A stretch of DNA of 64,000 nucleotides. Origin: Chitinophaga pinensis (GTDB taxonomy: Bacteria > Bacteroidota > Bacteroidia > NS11-12g > UBA955). Below, piece after piece: positions 43,378 through 53,523 of the stretch (position 1 is the first letter of the stretch; each line of letters starts with the position of its first letter). Under the pieces are notes generated by a model, which saw nothing but the letters and a program-made list of their open reading frames with translations, was not told the DNA's origin and did no database searches. A program made the position numbers and the translations under genes. The stretch lies in the NCBI GenBank assembly GCA_945877575.1, contig CAMDUE010000012.1, positions 1 through 64,000 on the forward strand, in the 5' to 3' direction.

Positions 43378-44699
43378 CGTGTTATGGATTTAAAAAGTTG
43401 GCCAATGGCATACAGGGGAAGGGTTTTTATTTTCTCATACCCATCAAAATTCTCCAATGAGCAACGCACTCCAAAACTAGCTTGTTTTTCTCTTAGAAAC
43501 AGATGCAAACTTTTCATTTTTCCTAAACTTCCGGCTTTTACTTCAATTGGTACAATTTCAGCACCCATTTGCACTACATAATCTACTTCGGCTTGACTGC
43601 TTTTTTCTTCACGGTGCCAGTAATGTAAATTCATTTTCTCGTATCTCGAGGTATTTTTAATCAATTCCAAACCTACAAATAACTCGGCAATTGCTCCGTT
43701 GTTAATTACTTGATAATCATCATTGAGCAATAGTCCAGCAATATCCAATCCCAACATTCTCTGAAAAATACCTGTATCAAAGATTAGAAATTTTCGTTTC
43801 TTGGGATTAGACTCAGCACCCAGTGGTATGCCATTGCAAGAAGAATGCGTAACCGTATGCAGCAATCCAGCCAACTCTAACAAATCTAGGGCTTGTTTAA
43901 TTTGCACTGAATTCAAATCGCTCATGGCATTTGAATACTTGTACTTTGAACCCGTTTGCCTAACAACAGACTCAAAAACCGCTTGAATTCGAGATAACGG
44001 CACTCGTTTATTGTACTTTCTAAAATCAGATTGGATAGAAATCACCAAATCGTTTAAAACTCTTTGAACTTCTAGCAAATCATTCCCCTGTGCGTAGGCT
44101 CTAACCGCTTCAGGCATCCCCCCTATGATAAAATATTTTTTTAAATAATGATTGAGTTTAACATGAACAACTGAATTCAGAGGTTGGTTTTCTGAAGATG
44201 ATTTTATAAGATCTGACAATGCACCCTCATTCAATGCCATTAAAAATTCATTGAAAGCAAACGGATACATAAACAAGGACCTCACCCTTCCCACACCAAA
44301 TGAAGGAAGCTCAGCGAGAGCAAACTCCAACAAAGATCCCGCGGCAATGACATGTAGTTTGGGCTTCCTTTCATAAAAGTACCTTAAACTAGAAATTGCA
44401 GGTATAGAAACTTGAATCTCATCAAAAAAAATCAAAGTTTCACCTTCAATGATGGGTGTTTGTTTGATAACGGCAAGTTGAGTAATCAACTCCTCAACAG
44501 TAAGTGATTGTTCAAATAAGGATTTAAGACCATTCTCTTCTTCGAAGTTTACTTCCAAATAATACTTGAAATTTTGGGCAAAATTCTTAACTGCTGATGA
44601 CTTTCCAACCTGTCTCGCTCCTCTTATTAACAATGGCTTTCTACTTTCAGAATCTTTCCATTCTAACAAGTCTAAATCAACATCACGATAAAAATACAT
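43374..44699 (-). CDS. AAA-family ATPase with DUF4143 domain (third copy type)
   Basis: A 441-residue protein with Walker A IRGARQVGKSSAVKNF (residue about 25), Walker B TLIFFDEIQVSIP, sensor LHVIAAGSLLEFAL and the DUF4143 part AIAELFVGLELIKNT plus SSQAEVDYVVQMGAEIVPIE followed by VK. Family function is unknown. The start codon lies within a 10-base repeat and 20 bases after the first base of a consensus -7 box. Confidence 0.9.
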   Translation of the reverse strand: MYFYRDVDLDLLEWKDSESRKPLLIRGARQVGKSSAVKNFAQNFKYYLEVNFEEENGLKSLFEQSLTVEELITQLAVIKQTPIIEGETLIFFDEIQVSIPAISSLRYFYERKPKLHVIAAGSLLEFALAELPSFGVGRVRSLFMYPFAFNEFLMALNEGALSDLIKSSSENQPLNSVVHVKLNHYLKKYFIIGGMPEAVRAYAQGNDLLEVQRVLNDLVISIQSDFRKYNKRVPLSRIQAVFESVVRQTGSKYKYSNAMSDLNSVQIKQALDLLELAGLLHTVTHSSCNGIPLGAESNPKKRKFLIFDTGIFQRMLGLDIAGLLLNDDYQVINNGAIAELFVGLELIKNTSRYEKMNLHYWHREEKSSQAEVDYVVQMGAEIVPIEVKAGSLGKMKSLHLFLREKQASFGVRCSLENFDGYEKIKTLPLYAIGQLFKSITR

Positions 44700-44719
44700 A
44701 CAAATACTTAATATTCATA

Positions 44720-44803
44720 CAAATATAAAAATAAACAACGATTTTACAAACATATTTACAAGCTAAAATCAATAAAATACAAACCTGTTTTGGTTGTAAA
44801 ATC
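44720..44803 (-). promoter_or_regulatory. Promoter and operator of the third DUF4143 ATPase
   Basis: On the minus strand TTTG (44750-44747), a 19-base gap and TATATTTG (44727-44720) match both Bacteroidota promoter elements. GATTTTACAA (44740-44749) and TTGTAAAATC (44794-44803) form a perfect 10-bp inverted repeat overlapping the -33 element. CATACAAATA occurs twice, at 44697-44706 and 44716-44725, 19 bases apart. Confidence 0.75.
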
Positions 44804-44811
44804 AATTTTAA

Positions 44812-45606
44812 TCAAACATCCACATGTTCTGTCGCCTTAAAAGAAATGGAAGATAGTGGCTTCCCTTTGAATGCTTGAATGAGAGAAAGAAGAGCCAGTA
44901 TTCCATAAAGAACAGATACCAGCATAGTAAGTTTGGTGTTTCGTAAAACATAAAACGAAAGCAAAGGCAACAATTGTAGGGCATGCATTCCTATGAAATG
45001 AGCTACACGTAAATCGCCCACCGTTTTACTCCAACCTAAAATAAACAAATTGGAATTATCATTCAATGCTCCCACACTGTGATTGAGTCGAGAGCCCATG
45101 GCAAATCCCTGGAAAGAAAAAATCACAAAAACGAGAATACCCAATCGTATGGCCCATAGGTAATGCACAGGCAGCTCTGGGAAGGACCCCTTGAAGAAAA
45201 GGAATCCCACATAAGCGGTATAAATGGTAACCAGCGAAGCGGCAAGCGCCATGAAGCTGTACATCATTGCATAAAACGGGGTACTCATGTTGTAGTGGGA
45301 AAGCTGTCCGCGAGAAGCTTGTAGTGCAATGTATACTATTTCAAATCCGAGTAAAACAATGACCGAAGCATTGAACATTTTAATATTGAAATTGGGCAAA
45401 TAGTGGCAGTACCAAGCCATTGCCCACGCAAAAGTGACCGTAGAAGCCGCGAATTTAAAAGGTTTGAACCAAGCGTTCACGCCGTACACTTGGGTTGAAG
45501 TGGTTTTAGCAAGAACCAAAAACACCAATGCGCTAATCAAGCAGACCCAACCGAAATAAAATAGCGGTTCATTACGGTCTTTGAGCTGATTTAAGAAGTC
45601 AATCAT
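44812..45606 (-). CDS. Seven-helix membrane protein, hypothetical
   Basis: This 264-residue protein has about seven hydrophobic segments (WVCLISALVFLVLAK, ASVIVLLGFEIVYIALQA, MALAASLVTIYTAYVGFLFF, LGILVFVIFSFQGFAMG, LQLLPLLSFYVLR and others). No known family. A conserved-looking NYMSTPFYAM-type loop and histidines on the outer side are seen. Role unknown. Confidence 0.75.
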   Translation of the reverse strand: MIDFLNQLKDRNEPLFYFGWVCLISALVFLVLAKTTSTQVYGVNAWFKPFKFAASTVTFAWAMAWYCHYLPNFNIKMFNASVIVLLGFEIVYIALQASRGQLSHYNMSTPFYAMMYSFMALAASLVTIYTAYVGFLFFKGSFPELPVHYLWAIRLGILVFVIFSFQGFAMGSRLNHSVGALNDNSNLFILGWSKTVGDLRVAHFIGMHALQLLPLLSFYVLRNTKLTMLVSVLYGILALLSLIQAFKGKPLSSISFKATEHVDV

Positions 45607-45710
45607 AAAGTAATTGCGAAATTAGTGTAATCCATGCAGCAAACACCGATACATCTATTTAATGTTTAATTGCCGTATATTCACGGGGTCAATGAATTAG
45701 ACCTGCCAAT

Positions 45711-46979
45711 ATGAAACTCAACATCCATTTTTACAGTTATAAATCACTTTTTTTAGTGCTTCTTACGCTTGGGCTGTACACATCGGGCAAAGCCCAAAAA
45801 CCAGCCTTCCCCAAAATTGAAACCTATTTTCCGAAGTTGGTAAACTGGGAAGCGTCCCTCAAAAAAGCCAAAGAAGCCAATAAATTGCTGTTCGTAGATT
45901 GCTATACCGACTGGTGCTATTGGTGTATTGTGATGGATAAAAAGAACTTCCGTGACACTTCTGTTAGCAATAAAATGCAGTCGTTCATGGACTGTTATTC
46001 CCTTGAAATGGAGCAAGATTCACTCGGAAGACTTCTCAGATACCATTACGGCGTTGCGTCATTTCCTACCTTCTTAGTATTCAACGGAGATGGCAACCTG
46101 TTATTCACCTATCGTGGTTATACTGAAAAAGAATATTGGATGAAGGAAATGGATTCCGCATATAACATCATTCAAACTCAAGGATCGAAAGGAAAATATG
46201 CACGTCCGGGCTTCCTCAAAATGAGTCCTGATAATATTCCTGATTGGTTTATGCCTTTCATCAATAGCAAAGATTTCACCATGTATAAGGATACGAGTAC
46301 TAGTGGCTTTTCAGAACAATACAACAACATCACAGATGTATTTGAGTTGTTTTCCGTGGGACGCTTAAGCCAGTATTACTTCACCAAAGAACATACTCAG
46401 CAATGGATGGCCAACATAAAGCTGTTTGATTCCCTTTATGGAAATGACCTTACCCGTTTTCATACAGAGCAGTTGTGGAGCACTCAGGTATATAAAGCCA
46501 TCAACACAAACAACGAAACTGAATTCAAGGAGAACCTAGAAGAGTTGTTGAAATGGACAGAATACCCAGATTATGCAAAATATTCAAATTGGATGCATTG
46601 GTATCAAACTCAGAAAAACTGGAATGCCATGGCCAATCTTTTCGATGATAATTGCAAAACAACCAAATACCCTGTAACGGCTCGTGAATACAATCAAACC
46701 GCATGGACCTTATGCAAAGAAACAGATGACGTGGCTCTTTTGAAAAAAGCATTGAATTACTCTAAGAAAAGCATCGAACTGTCTCCAGAATGCAAACACT
46801 TTGATACTAAGGCACACTTAGAGTTTAAATTGAAAGATTATAAATCGGCCGAAGCCAGTGCTGAAAAATCCATTGAACTTGGCATTGCAGCAAAAGAAGA
46901 CGTAAAGAAAACACAGGAATTGCTTGCTGAAATCAGAGCGGCGGGAACTAAAAAAGATGCAAAGAAATCAAAGAAGTAG
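45711..46979 (+). CDS. Periplasmic thioredoxin-like protein with TPR tail
   Basis: A 422-residue protein with a signal peptide (LFLVLLTLGLYTSGKAQ), a thioredoxin-like domain with active site WCYWC (68-72) and cis-proline VASFPTFLVF. A long helical C-terminus with TPR-like units follows (LLKKALNYSKKSIELSPECK, DYKSAEASAEKSIELG). It may assist oxidative folding or cytochrome maturation, as it lies next to the ccsBA operon on the opposite strand. It ends 36 bases before that operon's end. Confidence 0.85.
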   Translation: MKLNIHFYSYKSLFLVLLTLGLYTSGKAQKPAFPKIETYFPKLVNWEASLKKAKEANKLLFVDCYTDWCYWCIVMDKKNFRDTSVSNKMQSFMDCYSLEMEQDSLGRLLRYHYGVASFPTFLVFNGDGNLLFTYRGYTEKEYWMKEMDSAYNIIQTQGSKGKYARPGFLKMSPDNIPDWFMPFINSKDFTMYKDTSTSGFSEQYNNITDVFELFSVGRLSQYYFTKEHTQQWMANIKLFDSLYGNDLTRFHTEQLWSTQVYKAINTNNETEFKENLEELLKWTEYPDYAKYSNWMHWYQTQKNWNAMANLFDDNCKTTKYPVTAREYNQTAWTLCKETDDVALLKKALNYSKKSIELSPECKHFDTKAHLEFKLKDYKSAEASAEKSIELGIAAKEDVKKTQELLAEIRAAGTKKDAKKSKK

Positions 46980-47014
46980 AGTGATATAGAATTTTTGATT
47001 TTAGCAACAGCAAA

Positions 47015-50000
47015 TTATTCTTTAACACTTTTCTTCCCGAAATAGGCCCAAACAGATAGTAAAAATACTAATACTGAAGAAACATATACCCAAGTCGGTA
47101 TAGGCACCGGATCACCCGCGGCATAAGAGTGTAGTCCGGACAAATAATAATTCACTCCAAAATAGGTCATAATTATTGTGGCGAATCCAAAAATAGACGC
47201 TACGTTAAACGCATAGTTACCTCTTAGAAACGGAATGAATCGCATATGTAAGATCAATGCATATACCATGATCGAAACTAAAGCCCAAGTTTCCTTGGCA
47301 TCCCAGCCCCAATATCTACCCCATGACTCATTTGCCCATACTCCACCCAGATAAGTTCCAATGGATAGCATGATCAATCCTCCAGTAATGGTTCTTTCGC
47401 TTAATTGAGTCAACTGATTGATTTGGTGTAGAAATACTTCTTTTTGCCTTGCATTGAATGTAAAGGTTGCGAACAAAATCAAGTTTAGTAAGCCAATGAT
47501 TCCACCTAACATCAAGAACCCATAAGAACCTGCTTCCATAGAAACATGGATGGTCAACCAATATGATTTCAATACAGGCACCAAGGGTGTGATCTCTGGA
47601 TTCAGAAAGCTTAGATGGGCAATAAAGAGCATAATGCCAGACAATATGAAGGTAGAGGCCATTCCGCCTAGTGATTTTCGATTAAAAATGAGTCCTGCCA
47701 AAATAGATGTCCAAGCTATATAGATCATTGACTCATAGCCATTACTCCAAGGAGCCCTCTCTGATACATACCAACGAATGGCTAATCCAAGGGTATGAAA
47801 AACAAATGAACTACCCGCAAAAAACAATAATCCTTTTGATAAAACAACGCCTTTTTTTACCTTGTTGAAAATAGTCAAAAACATGACTATCAAGTACATA
47901 AACCCTATAAACAAGTTCAAAAAGCCAAGTCGAATAAATACTTGAGAATTATTTAAAACAATTTCAAGATATCGTTGATTTTCGTTGGGAATATATTCAG
48001 AAGCCGCAATGATCTGAAATTGATGAAGGTCATCAACTAAATCATTTGCCAATGCATAATCACCGTGTTCGATACCATTATGAATGGCTTCTTTGTATTT
48101 ATCAAAAAACAAATCCGAAATATCATGATTTTCTTGATGGTTGTGTGCTTGGTTGCCATGATTATGAGCAGATGCCCAGGTTCTATTGGAATCGCCTTCA
48201 ATTGGAATCCATTTGAACAACGTTCCTGAAAATAGCATATTTACTATGCTTACTCGTTCATCTAACGCTACTAGTGACTTATCAAAGGTTCCTTTATCTT
48301 TATCTGCTTTTCTTGAGGAATTTTGCACCTGTTCTTCCAGTAAATAATTTCCATTTTCATCAAAGAAGTCCCTAAAAGAAAGAAATTTAATATTTTTTTT
48401 ATTGAGTATACCTGCAAGCGAATCATCCGACCCCAACTTTATAATAGGCATGTCATACCATTGATCGTTAGCACCCCAAATTCCCAGTATTATTTGATCG
48501 GCAGTTGCATCTCCCAAATTTTCAGATCCATAAACTTTTCTTAAAATTTCGCGGCTGAATGTATGCATTGGCTTCATTCTACCTTGCACGTCTTGAACTA
48601 AAATTTCACTAACTTTATTTGCGTGCTCTAAGTTTGGTATAGCCAGTTTAGGTAATAATTCATTTTGAGCGTTAACCAGCGCTGTCCATAGAAAAAACAC
48701 AACGAACATTCCAGTATGGAGCGAACTTTTTTTCAACATGGAAAATCTTGTTTTCTTACTCAACAAAACCCAAACCATTCCTAAGGTCAGTAAAAAATAC
48801 CCCAAATAACTCACCCAAGTGCCCCAGAAATCATGATTTACGCTTAAATAGGTTCCTTTTTCATCTTGATCATAGGAAGACTGAAAAAACCGATATCCTC
48901 TGTGATCCAAAATATGATTCATATAAATATGATAATCAAATGATTCCAACCCATCAATCAATGTTACGAAACTGGAAAACGACGCAGGACTGTTTGTACC
49001 CGGATAACGTTCCAACTCAAACTTATCTAACTGTATTGAAAACGGCAATTGCTTTAGCACCGATCCATATTTCAACTCTACCGCAAGATCATCTAGTACA
49101 ATTCTGGTTCCAGGGCCTATTGATCCCTTAGATCCTTTGATGTGAATTACTTCTGTTTGACCTTTGTACTTCAATTGAATTTTTAGATCATTTATACTTT
49201 CATTGGTCAATTTCTTTGATTCCGATTTAAGGACTGTTTTTACTCCAGTTTTTAACTCAGGAACAACAAACTGTATATTTCCTAGTTGATATAAAGATCT
49301 TAACATCAAAGGCACCGTACCGGTATCTGCCGGAAAATCAACTTGTCTTTTTGTTGCCATTTCTAATGCAGACATGGGTTCGTCTGTACGAACAAACAAC
49401 TGTGCATTTTTTAGAAAAAAATGAATTTTACCTGATTCAAATTCAGGTTTAAAACTAAAGGGAACACCATTAATTAGCTTTTCTTCACCCAATTGTAAAT
49501 ACTCCTCAATTCTACCCCCATTGCCTGGAACAACAATTTTGATTGCTGAGTTGCCTGAATTATCTTCAACGGGCATTTCCTTACAATTAGGAATAAATTC
49601 CATGAGATCTAATTCTAATGTTTGATTGTTAATTCTATAGGATTGTTTAAACTGATTTTCACCCAAAGATGACAGAATAATCCTATGCTTAGATTCGTAA
49701 TTTTGACTTTTATCATCGGTTAACAGCAGCGATATATAAGATTCGGAACTTACAAACTGATTTTGTGTCTGTCCCTCCCTAATATTCATCATCCCTTCGT
49801 AACCAAAAAATCTAGTTAAAGCTGCACCTATAATGATGACAACAATGGCTATGTGTATAATCAATATTGAATACTGTTTTCTTTGCAATAGTTTATACTT
49901 CCACATTGAAAATAAAACGCTTAGACCAATTAGCGCAATAAGCAATTCGAACCAAACAGCTGTGTAAACTAATTTTTGGGCTGTTTCAGTACCGAAATCA

Positions 50001-50110
50001 TTTTCTATGAAAGTAGCAACAGCTATCGCAATTGTGAACAGCAAAACATACAATAAACCAGTTTTCTCATTGATGATTCGAAAAATGAGGTTTTTTAATC
50101 TTAATTTCAT
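47015..50110 (-). CDS. ccsBA: Fused ResB/CcsB-CcsA cytochrome c maturation protein
   Basis: At 1031 residues it has the full fused CcsBA layout. N-terminal helices (IAVATFIENDFGTETAQKLV, VVIIIGAALTRFFGYEG) and a periplasmic ResB domain come first, then a transmembrane core. The CcsA heme-handling signature WANESWGRYWGWDAKETW is near residue 930. System II maturation proteins move heme across the inner membrane and attach it to CxxCH. A His-rich stretch (AHNHGNQAHNHQENHD, about residue 650) is an unusual insertion. It is last in a tightly packed operon with two multiheme cytochromes that need it. Confidence 0.94.
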   Translation of the reverse strand: MKLRLKNLIFRIINEKTGLLYVLLFTIAIAVATFIENDFGTETAQKLVYTAVWFELLIALIGLSVLFSMWKYKLLQRKQYSILIIHIAIVVIIIGAALTRFFGYEGMMNIREGQTQNQFVSSESYISLLLTDDKSQNYESKHRIILSSLGENQFKQSYRINNQTLELDLMEFIPNCKEMPVEDNSGNSAIKIVVPGNGGRIEEYLQLGEEKLINGVPFSFKPEFESGKIHFFLKNAQLFVRTDEPMSALEMATKRQVDFPADTGTVPLMLRSLYQLGNIQFVVPELKTGVKTVLKSESKKLTNESINDLKIQLKYKGQTEVIHIKGSKGSIGPGTRIVLDDLAVELKYGSVLKQLPFSIQLDKFELERYPGTNSPASFSSFVTLIDGLESFDYHIYMNHILDHRGYRFFQSSYDQDEKGTYLSVNHDFWGTWVSYLGYFLLTLGMVWVLLSKKTRFSMLKKSSLHTGMFVVFFLWTALVNAQNELLPKLAIPNLEHANKVSEILVQDVQGRMKPMHTFSREILRKVYGSENLGDATADQIILGIWGANDQWYDMPIIKLGSDDSLAGILNKKNIKFLSFRDFFDENGNYLLEEQVQNSSRKADKDKGTFDKSLVALDERVSIVNMLFSGTLFKWIPIEGDSNRTWASAHNHGNQAHNHQENHDISDLFFDKYKEAIHNGIEHGDYALANDLVDDLHQFQIIAASEYIPNENQRYLEIVLNNSQVFIRLGFLNLFIGFMYLIVMFLTIFNKVKKGVVLSKGLLFFAGSSFVFHTLGLAIRWYVSERAPWSNGYESMIYIAWTSILAGLIFNRKSLGGMASTFILSGIMLFIAHLSFLNPEITPLVPVLKSYWLTIHVSMEAGSYGFLMLGGIIGLLNLILFATFTFNARQKEVFLHQINQLTQLSERTITGGLIMLSIGTYLGGVWANESWGRYWGWDAKETWALVSIMVYALILHMRFIPFLRGNYAFNVASIFGFATIIMTYFGVNYYLSGLHSYAAGDPVPIPTWVYVSSVLVFLLSVWAYFGKKSVKE

Positions 50111-50865
50111 TTTACCGTGGCATTTTCCATGATGATATCGTAACTATATCCTGCACCAAAATCCTTATTTAATGTTATAATACCTTTTAACGTTACAGTA
50201 TGTCCAACAGGGATATCTTGATTGGAAGTACACACAAAATCAAATTCGTTTTTAGTATCGTCTTGAAGATGTATCCAATTCCTGTCCATAATTCCTGGAT
50301 TTACTTTCACTACCCTAGCAGTAACTTCAACTGATTTATTTTTAAATCTGCTAGAATTTTCTACAATTTGTTTTAAGGGTGTTGATGTTTTGGGGATATT
50401 TACTTTCTCCTTAAAAGTAGCCACATTTTGATCTGAACCGGTATTTGAATGTACATGATTTTCATGATCAGACATTGGAAAAAGCTTTGAAACTAAAATA
50501 ATGCGATCAAAAGTACGGGCAAGTTCAGTGCTTGTATAATCGAGCTTTTCAATACCTTCATTGTATGCATAAGAAACATTTACTGAAAATTCTTCGCGCA
50601 TGGTAGCAATCCAATAAGCTTTTCCATTCTCTTCAACATTCAGGTATGAATACCGTTTGCCCGGTATATGTTTCAACACCTTTACTTCATGGTTGCTTCT
50701 GATAATACCATTTGAAGAACCATCTGATTGATTTTGTTCTCCGTTGTTATCATTAAAGACGCCCGTCTTCAAAGATTTGTCATTACTATCTACTGGCTCT
50801 AATTCAACGGGATTAGAACAGCTTAAAACAAATAACGCACTGATATATATAAAGTTATTTTTCAT
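50107..50865 (-). CDS. OB-fold-like lipoprotein with His-rich segment
   Basis: This 252-residue protein has a lipobox start (YISALFVLSCSNP). The C-terminal OB-type domain carries VEVTARVVKVNPGIMDRNWI, HLQDDTKNEFDFVCTS and VTLKGIITLNKDFGAGY. A His-rich stretch DHENHVHSNTGSD lies in the middle. OB-fold lipoproteins with such metal-binding stretches accompany cytochrome loci. It overlaps ccsBA by 4 bases and has a 1-base gap from the beta-barrel gene. Confidence 0.75.
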   Translation of the reverse strand: MKNNFIYISALFVLSCSNPVELEPVDSNDKSLKTGVFNDNNGEQNQSDGSSNGIIRSNHEVKVLKHIPGKRYSYLNVEENGKAYWIATMREEFSVNVSYAYNEGIEKLDYTSTELARTFDRIILVSKLFPMSDHENHVHSNTGSDQNVATFKEKVNIPKTSTPLKQIVENSSRFKNKSVEVTARVVKVNPGIMDRNWIHLQDDTKNEFDFVCTSNQDIPVGHTVTLKGIITLNKDFGAGYSYDIIMENATVK

Positions 50866-50866
50866 T

Positions 50867-52489
50867 TTAAAATCGTTTACTAAGGGTTAAGTAACAAAAT
50901 AAGTGTTGTTGTTGCTGCTGAATATTTTGCTCAATAAATGCATCTAAATCATACTGTTTTGCAATAGGAAAAGACCACTGTGCACCCACTGATGATTGAT
51001 TAAAAATACTGGAAATTTTTGAATTTCTAGAATATATATTGCTTCGGTAATAAATAGAAATGGTTGACTCTTTGTAGTAATCAGACCATCTAACAATCTG
51101 TTGGGCATTCTGCCAAGTTAAATAATCAGTTAAATTTAGCCTGTAACTCAATGTACTACCCTTCCAAATAAAATGATTGTGTGCAACATTAAGCCCGAGT
51201 AACATCATTTCCTTTCGGAAGTTAGAAGTTCGTAACGTGGATTGAATTCCCCAATTAAGATATCTATTTTGCTTGTAATTAACCCTAAACCTAAATCCTC
51301 GCTGAGCTTCGCGTTCAATTAAATCATCAATGGTCAATTGGTCATAAGTTTGCCAAAATATCCAAGGTGTTCTTGTATCATAAGATATAAAAGCGTTCCA
51401 TTTCGTATTGAACTTGTGCTGAATGGATAAGTATGTACTTTGAACACGCGCATTTTTGAATCCTTGAGTTATATCATTCTCCAATAGAAAAAATGCATAG
51501 GTATTTTGATTGAATGCACTGGATTGGAATAGTAGCAAATTTCTGTCTAAATCCGCACCCTTATATTGATTCATCCAACCCATATTAACATCCCATTTAA
51601 TTGGCAACTCATGGTTCTGGTACTTTGCAGAAAGACCTAAAACGGGCATTTGGGTTGAGAACAAATGAGTTCTATATTCTGGAGAAAATCCGCAAACGCC
51701 TTCAATACGAATTTGATGAATATTCAATCCCAGTTTTAATGCATCTAAAGCTCCAATACTGCTCAATCCATTCTGAAAACCTCGTCCAATCTTGAGATCA
51801 AGATGAGAACTTAAATTCGTAGAAAATTCTGCTTGGTTCAAATAAATCCTGCCCCATTTAGGTGCTTCAGTAGTTTGAAATTGGGAATAAAAGTGCTGAT
51901 AATTACCACTTAAATGCAATCCTGAATTTCTAAAAGAATCTTTTTTCACTCCTTTTACATTGAACCTCCCAAATTGCTGTGTGTAGGCTCTATTAGATTC
52001 AGAGTTAAATGTTTGATTATAGCGTGTTGAAACACTGGTGTAACCATGCCAATTCCATTTATTCGCAATGGCTTTTGGAGCAACTGTGGTAGTTTTTAAT
52101 GTATCAATGAACCTGATCTTCTGAATTCTGTGATTTGCAGAACTAAGATTAATTTGACTATCCGCTTGAAGCTTTGTATTCACTACTTTAGAAACACCGT
52201 AAAACGAATCACCCAATATTATTGTCTCATCACTGATTCTTGAATTTATGGTTGATGTAGATGACTTTTTCTGTAATACAAGTAATGGTTTTTGGTTACT
52301 CGTTTTAAACAAGGTATCTCCTATGTTTAAATTTTTAGTATTTTCAAAACGCACATACACATTTTCAGCCGAAATATATGTAACTACACCCTTGTCATTA
52401 CTTTGCGCCCAAGCCGATCTAATTGCTAAAATTGCAATGAACAAAAGAATCTTTTTTGAATATTTACCGATCCGAAAATTACTAATCAT
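50867..52489 (-). CDS. Predicted outer-membrane beta-barrel of the multiheme operon
   Basis: This 540-residue protein has a signal peptide (KILLFIAILAIRSAWAQ), an N-terminal small domain of about 80 residues (VVTYISAENVYVRFENTKNL) and about 400 residues of alternating beta-strand pattern. The final phenylalanine (LTLSKRF) fits the barrel-assembly signal. Its position between two periplasmic/outer multiheme cytochromes and the maturation genes suggests a conduit barrel. The start at ATG 52489 overlaps the upstream stop (ATGA); a longer reading adds 7 residues. It has no close resemblance that I can name to MtrB. Confidence 0.75.
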   Translation of the reverse strand: MISNFRIGKYSKKILLFIAILAIRSAWAQSNDKGVVTYISAENVYVRFENTKNLNIGDTLFKTSNQKPLLVLQKKSSTSTINSRISDETIILGDSFYGVSKVVNTKLQADSQINLSSANHRIQKIRFIDTLKTTTVAPKAIANKWNWHGYTSVSTRYNQTFNSESNRAYTQQFGRFNVKGVKKDSFRNSGLHLSGNYQHFYSQFQTTEAPKWGRIYLNQAEFSTNLSSHLDLKIGRGFQNGLSSIGALDALKLGLNIHQIRIEGVCGFSPEYRTHLFSTQMPVLGLSAKYQNHELPIKWDVNMGWMNQYKGADLDRNLLLFQSSAFNQNTYAFFLLENDITQGFKNARVQSTYLSIQHKFNTKWNAFISYDTRTPWIFWQTYDQLTIDDLIEREAQRGFRFRVNYKQNRYLNWGIQSTLRTSNFRKEMMLLGLNVAHNHFIWKGSTLSYRLNLTDYLTWQNAQQIVRWSDYYKESTISIYYRSNIYSRNSKISSIFNQSSVGAQWSFPIAKQYDLDAFIEQNIQQQQQHLFCYLTLSKRF

Positions 52490-53523
52490 TCCGATCCTTT
52501 GGGATGACATTCAAAACATGCCTTACTCTGAAAAATATACCCCTTTACATCGTCGTGTTCATCTGCTAAATCAGCTTGATCATTATGTTCATGACAGTCT
52601 ACACAGCTAAACAAAGCGAAATTGCTACTATTGGTATGACAATCTGTGCATTTGTTCCAGGCCCCCTTGTGATTTCCAGAATAAATTGGAAAAAAGTCCG
52701 CGTCATGATCATCATATTTAGCTGGGGCCCATCCAGACTGCGTGGTATGGCATTTTGTACAATCAGTGGGAAAACCTAATTGTTTGTGATTGGGATTTGA
52801 TGCAGAATTGTAATCGGCTTGATGACAACTGATACACTCTGAACTGATTTGATTATACGGTTTATTTTGGTGACATTGAACACATGTCAATCCATCATGT
52901 CCTTGAGTTAACGGAAAAAAATAATGGAAGAAATCAGATTTCCATGCAGGTGATTGAGGGGCATGACACTCTATACAATTAGTACCAAATCCTGCTTGAA
53001 CATGATTGGGATTTTGGGTATTTACATACTCAGAATTATGACAGCTAATACATTGCCCAGTCAACCGATTCCAAACCAAGGTGTTGCTTGACTTGTGGCA
53101 ATCTATACAAGACACGGTAACATGTGCACCTTCCAACAAAAATCCATTTTCAGAGTGTATATCGGCAATATTTTTCACAAACCAATTTTCGGAGTTATGA
53201 CATCTTTTACAGTCATTTCCCACAGACATTTGATGCACATCTGTATGACAATCAACACATTGAGACCCTAATCCTTTAAAACTCAAATCTTGGTGACATC
53301 TTTTACACTCTAATTTCTGGTGTTGTCCCTCTAATTCAAATCCCGTTTCCTTAGAGTGATTGAACAGCTTGTTTTCCGATGTGATTTTCCAACTTCCAGA
53401 ATTATGGCATTTATTACAATCTATTTTTAGATCTTTTCCATGAGGATTGTCTTGAGCATTTAATCCCAAGAACATAAAACTAAAAACGAGGGCTATTAAT
53501 TTGCTTTGTGACAATCTATACAT
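52486..53523 (-). CDS. Multiheme cytochrome c with 13 CxxCH motifs
   Basis: This 345-residue protein has a signal peptide (LIALVFSFMFLGLNAQ) and thirteen CxxCH heme-attachment motifs, from CNKCH near the N-terminus to CFECH near the C-terminus. They fall into repeats such as GFELEGQHQKLECKRCHQD, GFLLEGAHVTVSCIDCHK and GFGTNCIECHAPQSPAW. Each motif normally binds one c-type heme covalently, giving a periplasmic heme wire. Overlaps the upstream gene by 28 bases and the downstream gene by 4. Confidence 0.92.
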   Translation of the reverse strand: MYRLSQSKLIALVFSFMFLGLNAQDNPHGKDLKIDCNKCHNSGSWKITSENKLFNHSKETGFELEGQHQKLECKRCHQDLSFKGLGSQCVDCHTDVHQMSVGNDCKRCHNSENWFVKNIADIHSENGFLLEGAHVTVSCIDCHKSSNTLVWNRLTGQCISCHNSEYVNTQNPNHVQAGFGTNCIECHAPQSPAWKSDFFHYFFPLTQGHDGLTCVQCHQNKPYNQISSECISCHQADYNSASNPNHKQLGFPTDCTKCHTTQSGWAPAKYDDHDADFFPIYSGNHKGAWNKCTDCHTNSSNFALFSCVDCHEHNDQADLADEHDDVKGYIFQSKACFECHPKGSE

